39,783 nucleotides of DNA from Acidimicrobiia bacterium (GCA_003230435.1 QIDW01000288.1:1-39783), one strand, 5' to 3'; shown: positions 16,502 to 25,679, numbered from the stretch's first letter. Notes: a model not told the origin generated them from the sequence alone. Program-made: numbers and translations.

Positions 16502-19017
16502 AACCACGGCCCACCATCGTGCGGACCGCTCTCTTCCTTGCCACTGTTGTGGCGACGTGGGGTGTGCTTTCGATCGGATCAGCGGCATCCCAGCCCGAGT
16601 TCGAGGTTGGTATGCCGGCCCCTCAGGACTTCGAGGCAGCCCGATCCTCACCAGTCGTCGATGATGTGGCCACCGAGCAGGCGCAACAGGCGGCTCGGGG
16701 CTCAGTCGAGCCCATCAAGGAGACTAACCCTGAGATTGAGGCCTCGGTTCAGGCATCGATCAACCAGGTGTTTGACGACGTTGAGGTACTCGTTGTTGCG
16801 GATGCCCCTACGCGAACGCCCACGCCACCGCTTGATCTTCCGGAAGTCACAACCACCACGGTGGCAGAGGGTGATGGTTCGACCACAACGACCGAGGCTC
16901 TTCTCCCGGCGATCATATCGGGGCGAGCGTTTCTCGATGTGAATGGGGATGCGATGTTCAATCCCGACGCAGAAGGTGATCGCATCGATCAGGGTCTTGC
17001 AGGTGTGACGATCCAGATCTTGACGGACGACGGGCCCACCCAGGTGAGGACGGACAGCAACGGAATCTGGACATTCGAGCTCGAGACCGGGGCGGCGGTT
17101 GTATCTGTGAATGCAACGGATCCGGTGATCCCCGAAGGCTGGATCGTGGCGGCCGAGGAGTTATCTCAGCTGGTTGAGTGTGCTGCCGACGCCATCTGTG
17201 CCGCCGTTGACATCGACTATGTGCCCAATCTCCGACCGCTGACAGACGTCCAGGCCGCCCTGGCTGCCAAATATGTGTTGCCGGAAGAAACTCTGTCTTA
17301 TCTGGCGATGACAGGCTCCGATGATGTGGTGAGAGGGCCTTTGGGGGAGCCCCTCCACCTTCCAGTAGTTCGCGGTGCGGCGCTTGACCGTGTGCTGCAG
17401 GAGTTTGGCCGGCGAATCGAGCCCGGTCAGTTGCAAGAAGCCCAGGCGAGTGTTCGCTCCAGCCCACCCTTCGTTTTCCACACGGACACCAACCAAGATG
17501 TTGCCGGCGGGGAGGCCGCTGGTGAGATCGTTGCCTCCTTTCTCCAGGCCAATTTCCTTATCGACCAAGACCGAACCCGGACGGCCCAGGAAGCAGCCGC
17601 AGCAGGGGTCGATGATGTTGTGGTCAACTTTGTCGCAGGTCAGACCATCGTCGAGCAGGGCGAGATCATGACCGATCTCGACGTTGCTGCAATCAACGAA
17701 ACCTCCATTCTCACCCCAACGGAACAAGTGTCGGCGGCCTTGCTCGCCGTTATCGCGGTCCTTGTTGCGCTTCTCGGTCTCTACTTGGCGAGATTCCGAC
17801 CCGAGTTCTGGGCACGACCACGCATGGTGGCACTGCTTGGGATCTTGATTCTCCTGGCTGGAGGGGCAGTCCGCGGCACCGTGGTCATCCAGGAGGCGAC
17901 CAGTTGGTACGTCTTGCCTGCCGTTGCATTCGGCTTCGTGACGGCGATCCTGTTCGATCAGCGAATCGCGGTGTTGATGGCGCTCTCGGTTGGTGTGTTA
18001 GCGGCCGTGGGGACCTTGGATGTTGGTATCACGGTCTACGCCGCCCTCGCGGCGCTGGCGCCTATACCCTTCGTCAGTTCGGTGAGTACCCGGGGCGCTT
18101 TCCGCAATGCCGTGGTGCTTTCGTCGCTAGTTGCTGCGGGCATCGCTGCCGCAACTTCTTGGTTCTTTCACGTCGGGCCGAATGACATACTTCTTGAGAC
18201 GGTCGGTGTCTCGGTGGCCTGGGCGTTCGGGGTCTCAGTGGTTGCCTCTCTGGTTGGCCTTGCCGCACTTCAGTTTTTCGAGTCGGCATTCGACATCACT
18301 ACCACGCTCAGTCTTCTCGACCTGACCGACCGCAACCACAAGGCACTGCAACTCCTACAGGAGGAGGCCTTTGGCACGTTCAACCACTCGCTGATGGTGG
18401 GGACCCTGGCGGATGCCGCGGCCCGGGATATCGGAGCGAACCCCCTGCTGGCGAGGGCGATGGCCTACTACCACGACCTTGGCAAGACCGAGAACCCCAC
18501 CTACTTCATTGAGAACCAGTTCGGAATCCCCAACCCGCATGACTTGCTCGACCCGGGTGAGTCAGCCGAAATCATCAGGAGCCATGTTACGGCCGGTGTT
18601 GCTCTGGCGCGTCAGTTCAAGATCCCGACGGATGTAACCCAGGGAATAGTCAGCCACCATGGCGATGGCGTTATGCGCTTCTTCTACGAGAAGGCCCGTG
18701 AACACGACGGCGAGGAGGTAGACGTCGACGATTACCGTCACATCGGGCACAAACCCCGCACCGCGGAGACGGCGATTCTGATGGTTGCCGATTCATTGGA
18801 GGCGGCGTGTCGGGCGGTGTTCCAGATCGAAGAACCCACGCCCGACGCCATCGAGAAGGTCGTAGGCCGGGTAATGGACGAGAAGCTCGAGGACGGGCAG
18901 TTGTCCGAATCCCCGTTGACCCTTGGCGAGCTGACCAAGATTCGAGCAGCCTTCCTGGAGTCGCTAGTGGGTCACTACCATCAGCGCATCGCCTATCCGA
19001 ACTTCCCTGGTAACTGA
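16498..19017 (+). CDS. pgpH: 7TM-HD phosphodiesterase (PgpH-like) with SdrD-B-like domain
   Basis: Membrane phosphodiesterase of the 7TMR-HD family, which hydrolyses the second messenger c-di-AMP. Order of parts: N-terminal membrane segment (residues 8-25), extracellular 7TMR-HDED region up to about 405, a membrane domain of about seven helices (410-615), and a cytosolic HD domain with NHSLMV, YYHDLGK and SHHGDG metal ligands. Within the extracellular part, after a Thr/Pro-rich linker, residues about 140-215 (GRAFLDVNGDAMFNPDAEGD...GLAGVTIQIL...TDSNGIWTFEL) look like an SdrD B-type calcium-binding beta-sandwich. That insert is not part of standard PgpH. The gene starts with GTG in the phoH stop codon. 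Confidence 0.92.
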   Translation: MKPRPTIVRTALFLATVVATWGVLSIGSAASQPEFEVGMPAPQDFEAARSSPVVDDVATEQAQQAARGSVEPIKETNPEIEASVQASINQVFDDVEVLVVADAPTRTPTPPLDLPEVTTTTVAEGDGSTTTTEALLPAIISGRAFLDVNGDAMFNPDAEGDRIDQGLAGVTIQILTDDGPTQVRTDSNGIWTFELETGAAVVSVNATDPVIPEGWIVAAEELSQLVECAADAICAAVDIDYVPNLRPLTDVQAALAAKYVLPEETLSYLAMTGSDDVVRGPLGEPLHLPVVRGAALDRVLQEFGRRIEPGQLQEAQASVRSSPPFVFHTDTNQDVAGGEAAGEIVASFLQANFLIDQDRTRTAQEAAAAGVDDVVVNFVAGQTIVEQGEIMTDLDVAAINETSILTPTEQVSAALLAVIAVLVALLGLYLARFRPEFWARPRMVALLGILILLAGGAVRGTVVIQEATSWYVLPAVAFGFVTAILFDQRIAVLMALSVGVLAAVGTLDVGITVYAALAALAPIPFVSSVSTRGAFRNAVVLSSLVAAGIAAATSWFFHVGPNDILLETVGVSVAWAFGVSVVASLVGLAALQFFESAFDITTTLSLLDLTDRNHKALQLLQEEAFGTFNHSLMVGTLADAAARDIGANPLLARAMAYYHDLGKTENPTYFIENQFGIPNPHDLLDPGESAEIIRSHVTAGVALARQFKIPTDVTQGIVSHHGDGVMRFFYEKAREHDGEEVDVDDYRHIGHKPRTAETAILMVADSLEAACRAVFQIEEPTPDAIEKVVGRVMDEKLEDGQLSESPLTLGELTKIRAAFLESLVGHYHQRIAYPNFPGN

Positions 19018-19102
19018 TGGACGAACCGTCCTCATGGAAAAGCAAACCTCAGGCTCCAGATAACGCAAGAATTACTCACGCTCTCAATTACCGAGAAGAT
19101 CA

Positions 19103-19567
19103 ATGAGCGTGTTCCTGGCTGACGAGCAGTCCGAGGAAATCGGGCTTTCCGACCTGCGAAGCCTCGCCGAGATGGTTCTCACGGAAGAGGGGTATCCGGA
19201 CGATACCGAGGTCACCATCCTCCTCATTGACGAACAGGAGATGTCGGAATACAACGAGCGATTCTTGAATCGCTCGGGGCCTACCGACGTCCTGGCGTTC
19301 CCTGTCGAGGACCTGCTGCCCGGAATCGTCCCCGAGCATGATCCCCACGGCCCACCGCTGATGATCGGTGACGTGATTGTGGCACCGGCCTACATCCGCC
19401 GGCAGGCCACTGAGAACGACGTGGCGTTTGAGGACGAGATGGCGTTGATGGTGACTCACGGCGTTCTTCATCTCATCGGCTATGACCACATGGTCGACGA
19501 AGACGCTGAGCGAATGGAACAAAGGGAGCGAGACCTCCTTGCCAAGGTCGGGAAAGCACGACGATGA
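19103..19567 (+). CDS. ybeY: endoribonuclease YbeY
   Basis: Zinc-dependent RNase for 16S rRNA 3'-end maturation and ribosome quality control, 154 aa. The metal motif is HGVLHLIGYDH near residue 115, and RSGPTDVLAFP matches the conserved TDVLSFP segment. The ATG at 19103 has a GAGAAG site upstream. It lies 85 bp after pgpH and overlaps the next gene by 4 nt. phoH-pgpH-ybeY-corC-era is a classic order, tying the protein to ribosome assembly together with Era. Confidence 0.95.
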   Translation: MSVFLADEQSEEIGLSDLRSLAEMVLTEEGYPDDTEVTILLIDEQEMSEYNERFLNRSGPTDVLAFPVEDLLPGIVPEHDPHGPPLMIGDVIVAPAYIRRQATENDVAFEDEMALMVTHGVLHLIGYDHMVDEDAERMEQRERDLLAKVGKARR

Positions 19568-20748
19568 CGATTGCCGTACTCCTTGTGGCTGTGGTGCTGC
19601 TTCTGCTTGCCTTCTGGATCAGGGCTGCCGGCACTGCGGTGACGAGAGTGCCGAGGGCGGATGCTCTGCGTGATGCCTCGGACGGCACCAAAGGAGCGGA
19701 AGCTGTCGCCGACATGCTCGACGAGCGTGAAGTGATCTCGCCCGCGATCGGGGTTGTGGCTTCGGCCCTGCTGATTCTTGGCTCCGTGCTCGCCACAGCG
19801 GCCCTGGTCGTTGGTCGGTCTTCTGGAGTCGCCCTGCTCTACGCCCTGGGTGTCGGAGGTGCGGCGCTTCTCGTTGGTGACCTAGCCCCACGTCGTCTCG
19901 GAAGGTTGAAACCACGTCGTGTTGCCTACCTCTCGGCAAAGCTGTTGAGGTTCTCGGTTGGGTTGGGGGGATGGGCCAATGACCTGCTTCCCGAGCCCGA
20001 GCATGGCGACGATCACGACGACATCAGGAGCGAAGATGAGGCCGAAGAGCACGAACGCGAGTTGATCGACTCAGTTCTCGAGTTCAGCGAGACGATCGTG
20101 CGAGAAGTGATGACGCCGAGACCCGACATGGTCACCATCCCTGTAACGGCTCCGATCGAGAGGCTGATCGAGCTCTCCACCGAAGAGGGCTACTCGAGGC
20201 TTCCTGTCACATCCAACGGGGACGTTGTTGGACAGGTAATCGTGAAGAATCTCCTGTCGATGCTGACTGACGAGAATCGCCCGCGGACGGTCGCCCAGGT
20301 GATGAGGCCGGTTGAATTCGTCCCAGAAACCAAACATGCGTCGTCTCTGCTGGCAGAGATGCAGGAGAGCCACACCCACCAGTTGATCGTTGTTGACGAG
20401 TACGGCGATGTTGCCGGTCTGGTCACGATTGAGGATCTGCTCGAAGAGCTTGTCGGTGAGATCGCAGATGAGACCGACCTCGAGGAGAGCCTGATTTCAC
20501 GAACAGACGAAGGCTGGGATGTTGACGCTCGTCTGCCGGTGGATGATCTCGTCAAGGCCACCGGAGTGGATTTGCCAGATGAGGAGTGGGATACGGTGGG
20601 TGGTTTGGTCCTTGGTCTCGCAGAGAGAATTCCGGAGGAAGGCGAGGTGTTCGCGTTCGAAAAGTTGATTCTGCGGGTTAGCCGGATGCAAGGTCGGCGA
20701 GTCTCTGAAGTCAATGTGACGCTGGCAGGTCGGATCGAGGCTGTGTGA
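19564..20748 (+). CDS. HlyC/CorC-family CBS-domain membrane protein
   Basis: A 394-aa membrane protein of the CNNM/CorC family, linked to divalent-cation (Mg2+/Co2+) transport or resistance; 'hemolysin' is a historical label. Residues 1-130 contain hydrophobic segments of a DUF21-like domain. After an acidic linker, a CBS pair follows (REVMTPRPDMVTIP, VAQVMRPVEFVPE, HQLIVVDEYGDVAGLVTIEDLLEELVGEI). The C-terminal CorC/HlyC accessory domain ends with the protein. The membrane part is shorter than in full CNNM proteins. It overlaps ybeY and era by 4 nt each. Confidence 0.88.
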   Translation: MTIAVLLVAVVLLLLAFWIRAAGTAVTRVPRADALRDASDGTKGAEAVADMLDEREVISPAIGVVASALLILGSVLATAALVVGRSSGVALLYALGVGGAALLVGDLAPRRLGRLKPRRVAYLSAKLLRFSVGLGGWANDLLPEPEHGDDHDDIRSEDEAEEHERELIDSVLEFSETIVREVMTPRPDMVTIPVTAPIERLIELSTEEGYSRLPVTSNGDVVGQVIVKNLLSMLTDENRPRTVAQVMRPVEFVPETKHASSLLAEMQESHTHQLIVVDEYGDVAGLVTIEDLLEELVGEIADETDLEESLISRTDEGWDVDARLPVDDLVKATGVDLPDEEWDTVGGLVLGLAERIPEEGEVFAFEKLILRVSRMQGRRVSEVNVTLAGRIEAV

Positions 20749-21641
20749 AGTCGGGATTCGTAGTGGTTGTCGGACGTCCCAACGTGGGCAAGTCGACTCT
20801 GGTCAACCGAATGGTTGGATCGAAGGTGGCAATCACGTCTTCCCGGCCACAAACCACTCGTAACGCCATCCGGGGAGTGGTTACGGACTCGGACGAGGTT
20901 GACCCCGATTTCCAGATCGTTCTTGTGGACACGCCGGGTCTTCACAAACCGAAGACCGAACTAGGTACCCGGCTCAACTCGCTGGTATATGGGACTCTGG
21001 CTGACGCCGACGTTGTCCTGTTCCTCATTGACGCCACTATGCCGATAGGCCCTGGTGATCGACTCATCGCCGAGCGCCTGGTCGAGGCCAATGCGGACGT
21101 CGTTGTTGGGGTCAATAAGATCGACAAGGCCTCCCGGCAGGCAACGATGGCGCAATTGATCGAGGCGGCCGAATGGTCTTTCAAGGACATATACCCCGTG
21201 TCGGCGATCAAGGGTGACGGGGTGGCCGAGCTCGTAGAGGAGCTGGTCCGCCGGCTTCCTGAAGGACCCCGGTATTACCCGGAGGGCATGAAGACCGACC
21301 AGCCGGAGAACCTCGTCATCGCAGAGATTGTGCGAGAGAAATTCCTCGGTCGTCTCAGAGAGGAGCTTCCGCATGCCCTGACTGTCCGCATAGAGGAGAT
21401 GGACCAGCGGGAGAGTGGCCTAATCGACATATCAGCCGATGTAATCGTTGAGAGGAAAAGCCAGAAGGGGATCGTCATCGGAAAAGGAGGATCCCTACTT
21501 CAAATGGCGGGCACCGAGGCGAGAGCCGAATTGGAGACGATTCTCGGAAACAAAGTGAATCTCATGCTGCATGTCGTGGTCGAAAAAGACTGGCAGAGAC
21601 GTCCCCAACTTCTCGATCGATTGGGTTTCGACAAGGCCTGA
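20745..21641 (+). CDS. era: GTPase Era
   Basis: Essential GTPase that binds 16S rRNA near its 3' end and helps 30S assembly. The G domain has GRPNVGKSTLVNRM (G1), RPQTTRNAIRGVV (G2), DTPGLHKPK (G3) and NKIDKA (G4). The C-terminal KH domain carries VERKSQKGIVIGKGG. Length of 298 aa is typical. It starts with GTG in the stop codon of the CorC-like gene. Last member of the ribosome-assembly block before the crotonase gene. Confidence 0.97.
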   Translation: MKSGFVVVVGRPNVGKSTLVNRMVGSKVAITSSRPQTTRNAIRGVVTDSDEVDPDFQIVLVDTPGLHKPKTELGTRLNSLVYGTLADADVVLFLIDATMPIGPGDRLIAERLVEANADVVVGVNKIDKASRQATMAQLIEAAEWSFKDIYPVSAIKGDGVAELVEELVRRLPEGPRYYPEGMKTDQPENLVIAEIVREKFLGRLREELPHALTVRIEEMDQRESGLIDISADVIVERKSQKGIVIGKGGSLLQMAGTEARAELETILGNKVNLMLHVVVEKDWQRRPQLLDRLGFDKA

Positions 21642-21666
21642 GCGGCGGAACCACTAGCGTCGCGGT

Positions 21667-22455
21667 ATGGATCAGAGCCGCTACCAATTTCTGCAACTGG
21701 ACCAACATCCCGATGGCGTGCTGGTCGTGACTTTCGACAATCCGAGCAAACTCAACGCCGTTACAGAGAGAGGCCACTCGGAGTTGGTTGAGATTTGGCC
21801 AGAAGTCGACGCTGATCCAGATGTGAGAGTTGTTTTGTTGCGTGGTGAGGGGCGTGCGTTTTCTGCCGGTGGTGACTTCGAGATGATTGAAAACATCGCC
21901 AGCGACCCCGAAACTCATCGCCGTGTTCTCAAGGAGACACGAGAGTTGGTCCGAAACATCATCGAGTGCTCTAAACCGATCATTTCGGCTATCAATGGCC
22001 CAGCGGTGGGAGCAGGTCTAGCGGCGGGGCTCCTGGCCGACATTCCGGTGGCTGCCAGGTCGGCCCGCATACTCGACGGTCACACCAAGATCGGCGTGAC
22101 CGCCGGAGACCATGCCGCTGTGATCTGGCCCCTGTTGATGGGGATGGCCAAGGCCAAGTACTACCTCCTCACCAATCACCCGATCGATGGGACCGAGGCC
22201 GAGCGAATCGGGCTGGTGGCGCGGGTGGTCGAAGACGACGAGCTGCAGTCTTACACCGAGGCCCTGGCATCGGAGTTGGCTTCGGGGCCTCAGGAGGCAA
22301 TCCGGTGGACCAAACACACACTCAACCACTGGCTGCGGATGGCCTATCCGATCTTTGACGCATCCGTCGCCTACGAATTCCTCGGGTTCAACGGCCCTGA
22401 TGCTGTCGAGGGTGTCGCCGCGATGAGAGAGAAGAGGAAACCCGAGTTCCGTTGA
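21667..22455 (+). CDS. enoyl-CoA hydratase/isomerase (crotonase) family protein
   Basis: A 262-aa crotonase-fold protein. Visible are GEGRAFSAGGDFEMIE (CoA-binding oxyanion loop) and the second oxyanion segment INGPAVGAGLAAGLLAD. By my alignment, the two catalytic glutamates of classical enoyl-CoA hydratase are absent: the usual PE.LLG region reads HTKIGV, and the second site falls in AKYYLLTN. An AGDHAAVIWPLL segment resembles a subfamily with AGDGGA(V/L)IWP. The reaction is therefore not assigned; hydratase, isomerase or lyase activity is possible. It follows era by 25 bp, perhaps co-transcribed. Confidence 0.85.
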   Translation: MDQSRYQFLQLDQHPDGVLVVTFDNPSKLNAVTERGHSELVEIWPEVDADPDVRVVLLRGEGRAFSAGGDFEMIENIASDPETHRRVLKETRELVRNIIECSKPIISAINGPAVGAGLAAGLLADIPVAARSARILDGHTKIGVTAGDHAAVIWPLLMGMAKAKYYLLTNHPIDGTEAERIGLVARVVEDDELQSYTEALASELASGPQEAIRWTKHTLNHWLRMAYPIFDASVAYEFLGFNGPDAVEGVAAMREKRKPEFR

Positions 22456-22473
22456 CCCGAAGATGAGCTGATT

Positions 22474-22491
22474 CGGCTCACATGTGAGCCG
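22474..22491. terminator. 18-bp perfect palindrome between convergent genes
   Basis: CGGCTCACATGTGAGCCG is a perfect palindrome able to form a 7-bp GC-rich stem with a CATG loop. It sits between the crotonase stop (22455) and the dehydratase stop (22509), where a bidirectional terminator is expected. No T-run follows on either strand, so a factor-binding palindrome remains possible. Confidence 0.45.
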
Positions 22492-22508
22492 GAGAAGCCG
22501 AGGTTCGC

Positions 22509-22787
22509 CTATTTCAGGGAGTCGGCGGCGTTGGCGAGGTCGAGGTCTTTGACCGTTAGGCCGCCTTCGGAGTGGGTGGAGAGGGTGAGGGTCACCTTGT
22601 TCCAGCGGATGTCGATGTCGGGGTGATGGTCGGCCTTCTCGGCCTCCAGCGCAATCCGGGTCACGAAACCCATCGACTCGTTGAAGTCCTTGAAAGTGAA
22701 CATTCCGGTGATCTCGTTTCCCGACCTCGACCAGTCAGGGTGCGATTCGAGGAAAGCTTCGATCTCGTGGTCGACGACGAGTGTCAT
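22509..22787 (-). CDS. pterin-4a-carbinolamine dehydratase
   Basis: A 92-aa enzyme that dehydrates 4a-hydroxytetrahydropterin to recycle pterin cofactors for aromatic amino acid hydroxylases. The motif EKADHHPDIDIRWNKVTLTLSTHSEGGLT contains the catalytic histidines and the W..V...L.TH..GGLT pattern. It ends DLDLANAADSLK. It is transcribed against its neighbours from a start about 40 bp from the recO start. No hydroxylase gene is present, so its partner is unknown; some bacterial members serve other roles. Confidence 0.93.
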   Translation of the reverse strand: MTLVVDHEIEAFLESHPDWSRSGNEITGMFTFKDFNESMGFVTRIALEAEKADHHPDIDIRWNKVTLTLSTHSEGGLTVKDLDLANAADSLK

Positions 22788-22828
22788 GCCGCGAGCCTAC
22801 GCCTGTCGCTCGATACGCTGGGGCCTTC

Positions 22829-23545
22829 ATGGCAATCCGTCACGATCAAGCGATAGTTCTGCGGTCCTACCCATTCGGAGAGGCCGACCGTGTAGTGGTC
22901 CTTCTCAGCCCCAACAACGGCAAGATCCGGACCGTTGCAAAAGGGGTGCGCAAGACAAAGAGCAGGTTTGGCGGTCGTCTCGAACCCTTCACCCATGTTG
23001 ACCTGGTTCTCTATGAGGGTCGCAATCTCGACACCATCACCCAGGTGGCTGTACTCGAGCCTTTTCCGAGACTCCGATCGGATCTCGACGCGGTGTTAGC
23101 AGCAGGGACGATGGTCGAGGCCGCTGACGCGGTGGCCCAGGAAGAAGAGTCTTCGATTCGGCTGTTTCTTCTGCTTCAGCGAGGTCTCAAGGCTCTTGAG
23201 GCGGGGGAGCGGGGCAAGGATCTGATCACGAGTTTCCTTCTCAAGCTGGCCGATGTTGTTGGAGTGGCGCCCTCCCTTACCCAGTGTGCTTCTTGTGGGC
23301 GTCTCCAAGACCTACACCGTTTCTCTTTCGGAGGCGGTGGTGCGATCTGTGACCGGTGCCGGGTTGAGGGGGCGGTGAGACTCCGGGATGGGATTACGGA
23401 CTATCTCGCTGCCCTGGCCGACGCCGAGCTCATGTCGTTGCCACCCGGGGACGACAGCCTCTCCGGAGAGGCAATGGGGATTGCTCGCCGCTTCGTCGAA
23501 TACCACCTGGATCGCAAACTTTCTTCGCTGACGGTCATGGAATGA
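22829..23545 (+). CDS. recO: DNA repair protein RecO
   Basis: Recombination mediator that helps load RecA on single-stranded DNA in the RecFOR pathway, 238 aa. The OB fold starts DQAIVLRSYPFGEADRVVVLLS and includes GKIRTVAKGVRKTKSRFGGRLEPF. A zinc motif (CASCG, later CDRC) lies in the C-terminal half. The frame opens at 22781, but MAIRHDQAIVL at ATG 22829 is the family-like start. It overlaps uppS by 4 nt; recO-uppS is a common pair. Confidence 0.94.
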   Translation: MAIRHDQAIVLRSYPFGEADRVVVLLSPNNGKIRTVAKGVRKTKSRFGGRLEPFTHVDLVLYEGRNLDTITQVAVLEPFPRLRSDLDAVLAAGTMVEAADAVAQEEESSIRLFLLLQRGLKALEAGERGKDLITSFLLKLADVVGVAPSLTQCASCGRLQDLHRFSFGGGGAICDRCRVEGAVRLRDGITDYLAALADAELMSLPPGDDSLSGEAMGIARRFVEYHLDRKLSSLTVME

Positions 23546-24309
23546 GTGACCAACCACTTGACACAGGACGGCTCGATCCGAATCTCATACCGAGCCATGT
23601 TGGCCTCATCCTCGATGGCAATGGCCGTTGGGCCAACGCACGTGGACTTCCCAGGACTGCCGGGCACCTCGCCGGTGAAGAGGCATTGTTCGACACGGTG
23701 GAAGGTGCGGTTGAGATAGGAATCAAATGGTTGACAGCGTTCACCTTTTCCACCGAGAACTGGTCGAGGTCTGATGACGAGGTCGAATTCCTCATGTGGT
23801 TCAACGAGGACCTTCTCCTGAGACGCCGGGACGACCTCAACGCTCAGGGTGTCCGCATGTGGTTCGCCGGCGACATGGCAGATCCGCGCATCCCCGATCG
23901 GAATCGGGAGCATATGGCTGATGCCGAAGAGAAAACGAGAGAGAACGATGTTATGAATCTCGTGTTCGCTTTCAACTACGGCGCCAGACGGGAGATCGTC
24001 GAAAGCGCCCGGACGCTTGCTTCACGTGCAGCATCAGGAGACCTTCGAATCGACGACATCGACGAGGACGCGCTGCAAAGTGCTCTCTACATTTCTGAGA
24101 TGCCGGACGTCGATCTAATCATCCGCTCATCCGGCGAGCACCGGATTTCCAACTTCCTGTTGTGGCAGGCGGCCTACGCCGAGTTCTATTTCCCTGGCAT
24201 CTTGTGGCCGGACTTCGACCGTCATGCCCTTCTCGACGCCGTTGTCGAGTACCAGGCGAGAGACCGGAGATTCGGGGCGGCCGACGACAAACCAGACCCA
24301 TCAGATTGA
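23542..24309 (+). CDS. uppS: undecaprenyl (isoprenyl) diphosphate synthase
   Basis: Cis-prenyltransferase that builds the polyprenyl carrier lipid for cell-wall synthesis, 255 aa. LILDGNGRWANARGLPRTAGH carries the catalytic Asp and phosphate-binding Arg residues; FTFSTENWSR and the C-terminal IIRSSGEHRISNFLLWQAAYAE are family signatures. The chain length of the product cannot be read from sequence; actinobacteria often have several such enzymes. ATG start overlaps the recO stop (ATGA). Confidence 0.95.
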   Translation: MSDQPLDTGRLDPNLIPSHVGLILDGNGRWANARGLPRTAGHLAGEEALFDTVEGAVEIGIKWLTAFTFSTENWSRSDDEVEFLMWFNEDLLLRRRDDLNAQGVRMWFAGDMADPRIPDRNREHMADAEEKTRENDVMNLVFAFNYGARREIVESARTLASRAASGDLRIDDIDEDALQSALYISEMPDVDLIIRSSGEHRISNFLLWQAAYAEFYFPGILWPDFDRHALLDAVVEYQARDRRFGAADDKPDPSD

Positions 24310-24348
24310 CTAGTCAAGCCAACTAGTGTCCCGAGTCGCAGGCGACGC

Positions 24349-25656
24349 ATGACAGAAGTAACCCTCGACACCATCTCCAACCTCGCAAAGAAGCGAGGTT
24401 TTGTCTTTCAGTCATCCGAGATCTATGGCGGGCTGAAGTCCGCGTACGACTACGGACCACTGGGTGTTGAGCTTCTGCGCAACGTCAAAACCGAATGGTG
24501 GCGGACGATGGTCCAGGAGCGCTCCGACATCGTCGGGCTTGACTCCGCAGTCCTACAGGCTCGCCAGGTATGGCAGGCCTCGGGTCACGAGGAAGTGTTC
24601 ACCGATCCGATGGTCGAATGCCGCAACTGCAACAGCCGTCACCGTCTCGACAAACTCGACGATCCCGATCGATGCCCCACCTGCGGTAAAACCGGGGAGT
24701 TCACCGAGCCACGGCAGTTCAACCTGATGTTCCGCACCCACATGGGGCCTGTCGACTCGGACGAGAACATGGTGTACCTGCGCCCTGAGACGGCTCAGGG
24801 GATCTTCATCAACTTCGAGAACGTGAGACGGACCAACAGACTGAAGCTGCCGTTCGGGATTGCGCAGATCGGAAAGTCATTCCGCAATGAGATCACGCCT
24901 GGCCAGTTCGTCTTCAGGACCAGGGAGTTTGAGCAGATGGAGATGGAGTTCTTCTGTCGGCCCGGTGAGGACGGCGAATGGTTCCAATATTGGGTCGACA
25001 GGCGGTTCCAGTGGTACATCGATCTCGGGATGAGCCCCGACAACATGAGGCTTCGTCATCACGACACGGACGAGCTGAGCCATTACTCAACTGGCACCGC
25101 AGACGTCGAGTACCTGTTTCCATGGGGATGGGACGAGCTCGAAGGGATAGCAAACCGCACCGACTTCGACCTCAGACAGCACAGCGAGCACTCCGGTGAG
25201 GATCTCCGGTATTTCGATCAGGAGAACAACGAGCGGTTCTTCCCATATGTGATCGAGCCGGCGGCTGGAGCCACCCGGACCACGTTCGCTTTTCTGATCG
25301 ACGGCTACACCGAGGAGATGGTCAATGACGAGACCCGGGTGGTGATGAAGCTCCATCACCGACTCGCCCCTTACAAAATCGCCGTTCTCCCGCTGTCGAA
25401 GAAACCGGAACTGATCGAGCCGGCGGAGAGAGTGGCCGCCGAGTTGCGAAGGAAATGGATGATCGAATTGGACGTCACCCAATCGATCGGCCGCCGCTAT
25501 CGGCGACAGGACGAGATCGGCACTCCGTTCTGCGTGACGATCGACTTCGAATCCCTCGAAGACCAGGCGGCGACTGTCAGGGACCGTGACACGATGGCCC
25601 AGGAGCGCGTTTCGATGGGTGGGCTTGCGGATTACTTGGGCGCCAAACTCACCTGA
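24349..25656 (+). CDS. glyS: glycyl-tRNA synthetase, dimeric type
   Basis: Class II synthetase of the alpha2 type, 435 aa, charging tRNA-Gly. It opens with LDTISNLAKKRGFVFQSSEIYGG. A zinc-binding segment holds CRNCNSRHRLDKLDDPDRCPTCG near residue 85. Motif 2 is FRNEITPGQFVFRTREFEQMEMEFF, and a motif 3-like region PAAGATRTTFAFLIDGY follows. The anticodon-binding domain is at the C-terminus (KIAVLPLSKK...). It stands 39 bp after uppS with its own start ATG. Confidence 0.97.
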   Translation: MTEVTLDTISNLAKKRGFVFQSSEIYGGLKSAYDYGPLGVELLRNVKTEWWRTMVQERSDIVGLDSAVLQARQVWQASGHEEVFTDPMVECRNCNSRHRLDKLDDPDRCPTCGKTGEFTEPRQFNLMFRTHMGPVDSDENMVYLRPETAQGIFINFENVRRTNRLKLPFGIAQIGKSFRNEITPGQFVFRTREFEQMEMEFFCRPGEDGEWFQYWVDRRFQWYIDLGMSPDNMRLRHHDTDELSHYSTGTADVEYLFPWGWDELEGIANRTDFDLRQHSEHSGEDLRYFDQENNERFFPYVIEPAAGATRTTFAFLIDGYTEEMVNDETRVVMKLHHRLAPYKIAVLPLSKKPELIEPAERVAAELRRKWMIELDVTQSIGRRYRRQDEIGTPFCVTIDFESLEDQAATVRDRDTMAQERVSMGGLADYLGAKLT

Positions 25657-25679
25657 GCTTTACCACAGTTTCACATTCT

